From: Trinickia terrae
GTDB lineage: Bacteria > Pseudomonadota > Gammaproteobacteria > Burkholderiales > Burkholderiaceae
Direction: 5' to 3'
DNA length: 64,000 nt
Assembly (NCBI RefSeq): GCF_005144415.1
Contig: NZ_SWJE01000008.1
Location: 310,001-374,000, forward strand
The notes under the pieces: model-generated
Databases searched by the model: none
What the model saw: only the letters and a program-made list of their open reading frames with translations
What the model was told of the DNA's origin: nothing
Shown: positions 58,927 through 64,000 of the stretch, in pieces
Position numbering within the stretch: the stretch's first letter is position 1
How the letters are laid out: each line of letters begins with the position of its first letter
Translations under genes and position numbers: made by a program

Positions 58927-60456
58927 ATGTCTTCCCATAACGCCGAGCTGGTCGAACGCTCCGCCGTCGAGTTGCGCAGGATGATCGGAGCCAAGGAGAT
59001 CTCGCCGGTCGAGCTGCTCGACGCCTGCATCGAGCGGATCGAGGCCGTCAATCCGGCGGTGAACGCCGTTACCGCGACCTGCTACCGCCAAGCGCGCGAG
59101 GCCGCGAAGGCCGCCGAGCGCGAGGTGCTCGCGGGCGAGCCGCTGGGCCTCCTGCATGGCCTGCCGCTCGGCGTGAAGGATCTCGAAGACACGGCCGGGC
59201 TGCTCACGACCTACGGCTCGCCGCTCTCGCGCGGCAATGTGCCCACGAGCGATGCGCTGCTCGTCGAGCGTCTGCGCGCGGCCGGCGCGGTGCTCGTCGC
59301 GAAGACCAACGTGCCGGAGCTCGGCGCGGGCGCGAACACGCGCAACCCGGTGTGGGGCGCGACCGGCAATCCATTCGATCCGGCGCTGAACGCGGGCGGT
59401 TCGTCGGGCGGCTCGGCCGCGGCGCTCGCGTGCGACATGCTGCCGGTCTGCACCGGCTCGGACACCGGCGGCTCGCTGCGCATCCCGGCATCGAAGTGTG
59501 GCGTGGTGGGGATGCGGCCGTCGCCGGGGCTCGTGCCGAACTCGCGGCGCCTGCTCGGCTGGACGCCGCTCTCGGTCGTCGGCCCGATGGGCCGCACGGT
59601 CGCCGAGACGGCGCTGCAGCTGGCCGCGACGGCTGGCCTGTCGAACACCGAGCCGTTGAGCTACACGGCCGATCCGCTCGGCTTCCTGTCGCTGCCGGCG
59701 CGCGATCTGGCGTCGCTCTCCGTCGGCTATACCGAGGACTTCGGCTGCTGCGACGTGGATGACAGCATCCGCGCGCTGTTCCGTTCGCGCATCGCCGCGA
59801 TCGCGCCGATGGTCGAGCGCTGCGAAGCGGTGACGTTCGATTTCGGCGAGGCGCACCGCGCGTTCGACGTGATTCGCGCCGAGAGCTTCGTCGCCGGCCT
59901 GCACGACATCTACACGCGCGATCCCGATGCGCTCGGCCCGAACACGCGCGCGAACTACGAGATGGGCGCGCGCATGTCGCTCGCCGATTGCGCGTGGGCG
60001 CATGCCGAGCAGACGCGCATCTTCCATCGCTTTCAAGCGGCGTTCGAGCACTACGACGTAATCCTCTCGCCGACCACGCCGGTCTCGCCGTTTCCGTGGC
60101 AGGAGCTGTACGCGGCGCAGATCAACGGACGCACGCAGGAGAACTACTATCGCTGGCTCGCGCTGACCTATGTCATCACGCTCACGACGCATCCCGCGCT
60201 GTCGCTGCCGTGCGGCGTCGATCATGCGGGGATGCCGTTCGGCTTGCAGATCGTCGGGCCGTTTCGTGGCGACCTCGCGACGCTCGCGGTCGCCCAGGCG
60301 TTCGAAGCGGCGTTCGCGCGCGTGCCGGAATTGCGCCGGCCGCGTCCCGATCTGTCGAAGCTGCGCGAGCCCAATCCGTCGTTGAAATCGATCGTCACGG
60401 CGCCGCCGGTTTTCGATGCCGCGGGCGAAGGCAAGTCCGGTCCTTCGATGGTCTGA
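58927..60456 (+). CDS. Amidase signature-family enzyme
   Basis: A 509-aa amidase of the Ser-cisSer-Lys family. The triad is Lys84 (GLPLGVKDLED), cis-Ser160 (NAGGSSGGSAAALA) and nucleophile Ser183 (GSDTGGSLRIPA). It lies 37 nt after the MFS gene with CAGGA upstream. It is soluble and likely hydrolyses an imported amide to an acid and amine/ammonia. It is not GatA: no gatB/C neighbours. Confidence 0.9.
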   Translation: MSSHNAELVERSAVELRRMIGAKEISPVELLDACIERIEAVNPAVNAVTATCYRQAREAAKAAEREVLAGEPLGLLHGLPLGVKDLEDTAGLLTTYGSPLSRGNVPTSDALLVERLRAAGAVLVAKTNVPELGAGANTRNPVWGATGNPFDPALNAGGSSGGSAAALACDMLPVCTGSDTGGSLRIPASKCGVVGMRPSPGLVPNSRRLLGWTPLSVVGPMGRTVAETALQLAATAGLSNTEPLSYTADPLGFLSLPARDLASLSVGYTEDFGCCDVDDSIRALFRSRIAAIAPMVERCEAVTFDFGEAHRAFDVIRAESFVAGLHDIYTRDPDALGPNTRANYEMGARMSLADCAWAHAEQTRIFHRFQAAFEHYDVILSPTTPVSPFPWQELYAAQINGRTQENYYRWLALTYVITLTTHPALSLPCGVDHAGMPFGLQIVGPFRGDLATLAVAQAFEAAFARVPELRRPRPDLSKLREPNPSLKSIVTAPPVFDAAGEGKSGPSMV

Positions 60457-60465
60457 ACCCGCAAC

Positions 60466-61704
60466 ATGACAATGAAATTCGACACCGTCGTGCTCGGCGG
60501 CGGCATCGTGGGCGTTTCGATCGCGGCGCATCTGCAGCGGCGCGGCCAGGCGGTCGCGCTCGTCGATCGCAGGCCGGTGGGCTACGAGACGTCGTTCGGC
60601 AACGCGGGCCTGATCCAGTGCGAAGGCGTCTACCCATACGCGTTTCCGCGCTCGCTCGGCAAGCTGCTCCACTACGCGCGCAACCGCGCGACCGACGTGC
60701 GCTATCACCCGAGCGCGATGCTCGCGCTCGCGCCGTTCCTCTATCGCTATTGGTGGAACTCCGAGCCTTCGCGTCACGCGGCGATCGCGCGGTCGTACGC
60801 GACGCTGATCGCGCATTGCGTGAGCGAGCACCGCGAGCTGGCCGGGGCCGCGGGCGCCACTGCGCTATTACGGCGGGGCGGCTGGATGAAGATCTTCCAC
60901 AGCGCCGCGAAGCAGGACGAGGAAACGCGCAACGCGGAGCGCTGGAACCGCGAGTTCGGCGTGGCGTACGAATCGCTCGACGCCGCCGCGCTGCGGCGCG
61001 CGGAACCGAGCCTCAACACGTCGCTGACCGGCGCGTTGCGCTACACGGCGTCCGAATCGGTCAGCGATCCGAACGCGCTCGTGACGGCCTACGCGCGCTA
61101 TTTCGAGCAACTGGGCGGACGCGTCCTGATCGGCGATGCCGCCACGCTCGAGCCGCAGTGGAAAGTGCAGACGGAGAGCGGTCCGGTCGAAGCGCGATCG
61201 GCCGTGGTGGCGATGGGGCCGTGGTCCGGCGACATGAGCGCGAAGCTCGGCTACCGTCTGCCGCTCGCGGCCAAGCGCGGCTATCACATGCACTACGCGG
61301 CGCAGGACGGCGCGCGCCTGAATCATCCGCTGCTCGATGTCGAGAAGGGCTTCCTGATCGCGCCGATGGCGCGCGGCATCCGGCTCACGACCGGCGTCGA
61401 GTTCGCGCGCGTCGATGCGCCGAAGACGCCGGTCCAGCTCGGCGCGGTCGAGCCGATTGCGCGCGAGCTGTTCCCGCTCGGGCCTCGTCTCGACGACGAG
61501 CCGTGGATGGGCCGTCGCCCTTGCACGCCCGACATGCTGCCGATCATCGGACCGGCGCGGCGTCACGAAGGCCTCTGGTTCGCGTTCGGCCACGCGCATC
61601 ACGGCCTGACGCTCGGCCCGGTAACGGGCCGCCTGATCGCGGAGATGATGACGGGCGAGGAGACCTTCGTCGACCCGGCGCCGTTCAGGGTCGAGCGGTT
61701 CTAG
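60466..61704 (+). CDS. FAD-dependent D-amino acid dehydrogenase-like oxidoreductase
   Basis: A 412-aa DAO-family flavoprotein. The FAD motif is TVVLGGGIVGVSIAAHL, then the DadA-type GYETSFGNAGLIQCEG. The C-terminal substrate/FAD region is PDMLPIIGPARRHEGLWFAF and GHAHHGLTLGP. It starts 10 nt after the amidase stop. Likely oxidises an amino acid or secondary amine produced by the amidase. Resembles DadA-like dehydrogenases; the substrate is unknown. Confidence 0.87.
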   Translation: MTMKFDTVVLGGGIVGVSIAAHLQRRGQAVALVDRRPVGYETSFGNAGLIQCEGVYPYAFPRSLGKLLHYARNRATDVRYHPSAMLALAPFLYRYWWNSEPSRHAAIARSYATLIAHCVSEHRELAGAAGATALLRRGGWMKIFHSAAKQDEETRNAERWNREFGVAYESLDAAALRRAEPSLNTSLTGALRYTASESVSDPNALVTAYARYFEQLGGRVLIGDAATLEPQWKVQTESGPVEARSAVVAMGPWSGDMSAKLGYRLPLAAKRGYHMHYAAQDGARLNHPLLDVEKGFLIAPMARGIRLTTGVEFARVDAPKTPVQLGAVEPIARELFPLGPRLDDEPWMGRRPCTPDMLPIIGPARRHEGLWFAFGHAHHGLTLGPVTGRLIAEMMTGEETFVDPAPFRVERF

Positions 61705-61716
61705 GGGGCTGCCAAG

Positions 61717-62682
61717 TCAGTCCTCGAAGCGCAGACCGTGGCGTGCCTTCGCGCCGTCGATTGCCGCCAGCACACTCGTGATGCAGTCGTCGCGATAGCG
61801 TTCGAGCGACTTGATACTACGAGAGCCAACCTGCTCGGCGGTGCCCGCGACGACGCGCTCGATCAACTCGCCGGTCAGCGCAGGCGCGACGAGCTTCGTC
61901 CACGGCAGCGCGAGCGCGGGCCCGAATTGCTGCATGAAGTGGCGCATCCCTTCCTCGCCGCCCGCGAGCGTATAGGTGAGGAACGTTCCCATGAACGACC
62001 AGCGCAGGCCCGCGCCGAAGCGAATCGCGTCGTCGATCTCGCCGGTCGTCGCGACGCCGTCGTTGACCAGATGCAGCGCCTCGCGCCACAGCGCTTCAAG
62101 CAGCCGGTCCGCGATGAAGCCCGGCACTTCCTTGCGAACGCGCAGCGGCCGCATCCCGAGCGAGCGGTAGATTGCGATCGCCGCATCGACACTCTCGGGC
62201 GCGGTGCGCTCGCCGCCGAGCACCTCGACGAGCGGCAGCAAATACACCGGGTTGAACGGGTGCCCGACGACGCAGCGCTCCGGATGCAGCGCGCGCGTGT
62301 AGAAGTCGGTCGGCAGCAGGCCGGACGTGGACGAACCGATGATCGCATCGGGTTTCGCGGCGCGGCTGATTTGCTCGTGCAGTGCGAGCTTCAGTTCCTC
62401 GCGCTCGGGCGCGCTTTCCTGAATGAAGTCAGCGTCCGCGACGCAGGCCTCGATCGTGTCGACGAAGCGCAGGCGCGCCGGCGAGGCGCCGGGTTTCAGC
62501 CCGACTCGTTCGAGCGCGGGCCATGCATTCGCGACGTTCTCGCGTAACTTCTTTTCCGCGCCGGGCGCCGGGTCCCACGCGAGCACGTCGAGCCCGTTCG
62601 CCAGTGCGCGCGCGACCCAGCCGCTGCCGATCACGCCCGCGCCTAGTGCCGCAAATGTCTTGATATCGACGATGACTGCCAT
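61717..62682 (-). CDS. lcdH: L-carnitine dehydrogenase
   Basis: A 321-aa protein of the 3-hydroxyacyl-CoA dehydrogenase superfamily in stand-alone L-carnitine dehydrogenase form. The NAD motif is [16 protein letters not shown]. Later come [31 protein letters not shown] and the helix [18 protein letters not shown]. It oxidises L-carnitine to 3-dehydrocarnitine. The ATG at 62680-62682 is used; an upstream start adds 13 residues. The adjacent BKACE enzyme and the betaine/carnitine-type binding protein support the assignment. It is convergent with the amidase operon. Confidence 0.88.
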   Translation of the reverse strand: MAVIVDIKTFAALGAGVIGSGWVARALANGLDVLAWDPAPGAEKKLRENVANAWPALERVGLKPGASPARLRFVDTIEACVADADFIQESAPEREELKLALHEQISRAAKPDAIIGSSTSGLLPTDFYTRALHPERCVVGHPFNPVYLLPLVEVLGGERTAPESVDAAIAIYRSLGMRPLRVRKEVPGFIADRLLEALWREALHLVNDGVATTGEIDDAIRFGAGLRWSFMGTFLTYTLAGGEEGMRHFMQQFGPALALPWTKLVAPALTGELIERVVAGTAEQVGSRSIKSLERYRDDCITSVLAAIDGAKARHGLRFED

Positions 62683-62727
62683 TGTTTCAACGTCCTGTTC
62701 GAAGTTTGTTTGGGTGGGCAATGCGGC

Positions 62728-63663
62728 TCATGCGAACTGCGCGAGCGTGCGGCGCTCGAGCAGGCGCTCGCCGCGCGCCGGCAGCCCGAGCTTGCTGCGT
62801 CCCTCGGCGGGCGTCAGCGCGCGGCCGCCAAGCCGCTCGATGATCTCGACCGCGCGCTGCACGAGCGAGCCATTGGTTGCGGGCACACCTTTGTCGAGCC
62901 GGAGGTTGTCTTCGAGCCCGACGCGCACGTGGCCGCCAAGCAGCATCGCCTGCGCGAGCATCGGCATCTGCATCCGGCCGACCCCGAAGCCCGCCCAATG
63001 CGCGCCGGGCGGCAGGTTGTCGACCATCGCCTTCATCGTCGTCGTGTCGGCGGGCGCGCCCCACGGAATCCCGAGGCACAGCTGGAAGAGCGGCGGCGCA
63101 TCGAGCAGTTCCTCCTTCAGCAATTGCTTCGCGAACCACAGGTGCCCCGTATCGAAGATCTCGAGCTCGGGCTTCACGCCGAGCGCCTGGATCCGCTTCG
63201 CCCCGGCGCGCAGCTGCTCGGGCGTCGATACATAAATGGCGTTGGCATCGCCGAAGTTCAGCGTCCCGCAATCGAGCGTGCAAATCTCGGGCAGCAATTC
63301 CTCGACATGGACAAGCCGCGTGAGCCCGCCGACGAGGTCCGTGTTCGCGCCGAAGCGCATCGGATCCTCGCCCGGCCCGATCTCGAGGTCGCCGCCCATT
63401 CCGGCGGTCAGGTTGATGATGACGTCGACGTCAGCCGAGCGGATCCGGTCGACCACTTCGCGATACAAGCTCGGGTCGCGGCTGCCGCGGCCGGTCTTCG
63501 GGTCGCGCACGTGGCAATGCGCGACGGTCGCGCCGGCCTTCGCCGCCTCGATCGCGGCCGCCGCGATCTCTTTCGGCGTCACCGGAATCGCCGGGTGCTT
63601 GCCGACGGTGTCGCCGGCGCCTGTCACTGCACAGGTCACGATGACTTCGTGGTTCATTCGCAT
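62728..63663 (-). CDS. BKACE-family beta-keto acid cleavage enzyme (dehydrocarnitine cleavage)
   Basis: A 311-aa DUF849/BKACE enzyme. It starts [20 protein letters not shown]; the Zn motif is [13 protein letters not shown] (two His), later [14 protein letters not shown] and [11 protein letters not shown]. In carnitine loci this enzyme condenses dehydrocarnitine with acetyl-CoA to give acetoacetate/acetoacetyl-CoA and betainyl-CoA. It lies between the carnitine-dehydrogenase gene and the binding-protein gene on the same strand, which fits that role. Confidence 0.88.
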   Translation of the reverse strand: MRMNHEVIVTCAVTGAGDTVGKHPAIPVTPKEIAAAAIEAAKAGATVAHCHVRDPKTGRGSRDPSLYREVVDRIRSADVDVIINLTAGMGGDLEIGPGEDPMRFGANTDLVGGLTRLVHVEELLPEICTLDCGTLNFGDANAIYVSTPEQLRAGAKRIQALGVKPELEIFDTGHLWFAKQLLKEELLDAPPLFQLCLGIPWGAPADTTTMKAMVDNLPPGAHWAGFGVGRMQMPMLAQAMLLGGHVRVGLEDNLRLDKGVPATNGSLVQRAVEIIERLGGRALTPAEGRSKLGLPARGERLLERRTLAQFA

Positions 63664-63681
63664 TGTCCTTGCGTTGAAAAA

Positions 63682-64000
63682 TCAGAGGCCCAGATACGCC
63701 TTCACGGCAGGCAGGCCGTCCTTGCCGTCATAGGTCTTCACGCCGGCGAGCCACGCGTCGAGCACCTGCGGGTTCTTCTTCAGATAGTCCTTCGCGGCAT
63801 CGGCGGGCTTCTGCTTGTTCATCACCTGCTGCATCACGACGTTCTCGAGCTGCGTCGTGAAGCGCAGGTTGCTCACGAGCTTCCCGGCGTTCGGGCAGCG
63901 TGCGAGCCAGCCCGGCGCGGTCGCCGTATAGACGCGCGCTTCGCCTTCATTCGGACCGAACACGCCGTCGCTGCCGCTCAGGTACTTCATGTCGATCTCG
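63682..64000 (-). CDS. Glycine betaine/carnitine ABC transporter substrate-binding protein, C-terminal part (runs off window)
   Basis: The C-terminal ~105 residues of an OpuAC/CaiX-type periplasmic binding protein: ATAPGWLARCPNAGKLVSNL, then LENVVMQQVMNKQKPADAAK and a final helix ending VKAYLGL. The 5' part lies to the right of the window. It is the likely first-encoded component of the carnitine operon, delivering carnitine/betaine for import. Start not visible. Confidence 0.82.
   Translation of the reverse strand, partial: EIDMKYLSGSDGVFGPNEGEARVYTATAPGWLARCPNAGKLVSNLRFTTQLENVVMQQVMNKQKPADAAKDYLKKNPQVLDAWLAGVKTYDGKDGLPAVKAYLGL

Noticed and set aside
58921-60831. 636-aa minus-strand open frame
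   Set aside because: Antisense to the clear amidase gene with triad; translation is low-complexity Arg/Ala.
1-64000. tRNA, rRNA, complete insertion sequence or prophage
   Set aside because: None was recognised by reading both strands; only one IS6-family transposase fragment was found. tRNAscan-SE and ISfinder searches would settle this.

Overview
The window looks like a chromosomal segment of a soil- or plant-associated member of the Burkholderiaceae (Paraburkholderia/Trinickia-like). The evidence is high GC, dense gene packing with many ATGA overlaps, LysR-controlled catabolic operons, BigR/Blh sulfide genes, a MetE/MetR pair, a rhizopine-type catabolic operon, an HrpB1-like gene and a copper-storage cluster. 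Genus is inferred from gene content only. No rRNA, tRNA or CRISPR array was seen.

Layout. 1-463 is the 5' part of kup. 747-6283 (minus strand) holds two overlapping LysR genes, an ornithine cyclodeaminase-like gene, a DapA-family lyase and an aldehyde dehydrogenase. A palindrome-containing divergent region separates this from a plus-strand operon (6607-14363) for an outer-membrane protein, C-C hydrolase-type alpha/beta hydrolase, extradiol-type VOC protein, Rieske ferredoxin, FAD monooxygenase, MFS transporter, cyclase and FAA hydrolase. This is probably a complete route for an unidentified aromatic or cyclic compound. A second aldehyde dehydrogenase and a GST follow. 16748-18371 holds small genes (including ynfA). 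18488-24102 joins B12-independent metE, divergent metR with a MetR-type site, and a cobalamin riboswitch in front of btuB.

24171-28384 has a CbpA-like DnaJ and a three-gene cassette (membrane protein, phosphoesterase, 85-aa protein). 28433-30590 is a divergent bigR-pmpAB/blh sulfide-detoxification locus with a textbook promoter. 30623-33845 holds two hydrolases, a DUF1697 protein and a lipoprotein. 33870-39796 is a LacI-type regulator divergent from a moc-like (rhizopine) operon: membrane di-iron oxygenase, Rieske ferredoxin, sugar-type binding protein, ferredoxin reductase and TIM-barrel isomerase. It ends in a strong terminator. Next come fused wrecks of ridA and gntP, a lactonase, a PLD-family protein, and a MoaD-like/BNR-protein pair. 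A structured leader of about 53 nt occurs twice, before the lactonase and before the BNR gene.

45358-47938 is a copper region (Csp1-like storage protein, DUF2946 protein, outer-membrane protein, copC) that ends in a truncated copD. It abuts a minus-strand cluster of four small genes containing an HrpB1-like protein. 50024-53947 is a large AIDA-type autotransporter with long DNA repeats. An IS6-family remnant precedes a lower-GC ATPase + HNH nuclease pair that matches the Septu (PtuAB) anti-phage architecture. 56864-61704 is an XRE-cupin regulator divergent from an MFS/amidase/FAD-oxidase operon. 61717-64000 (minus) is an L-carnitine degradation operon: carnitine dehydrogenase, dehydrocarnitine-cleaving BKACE enzyme and a truncated betaine/carnitine-binding protein.
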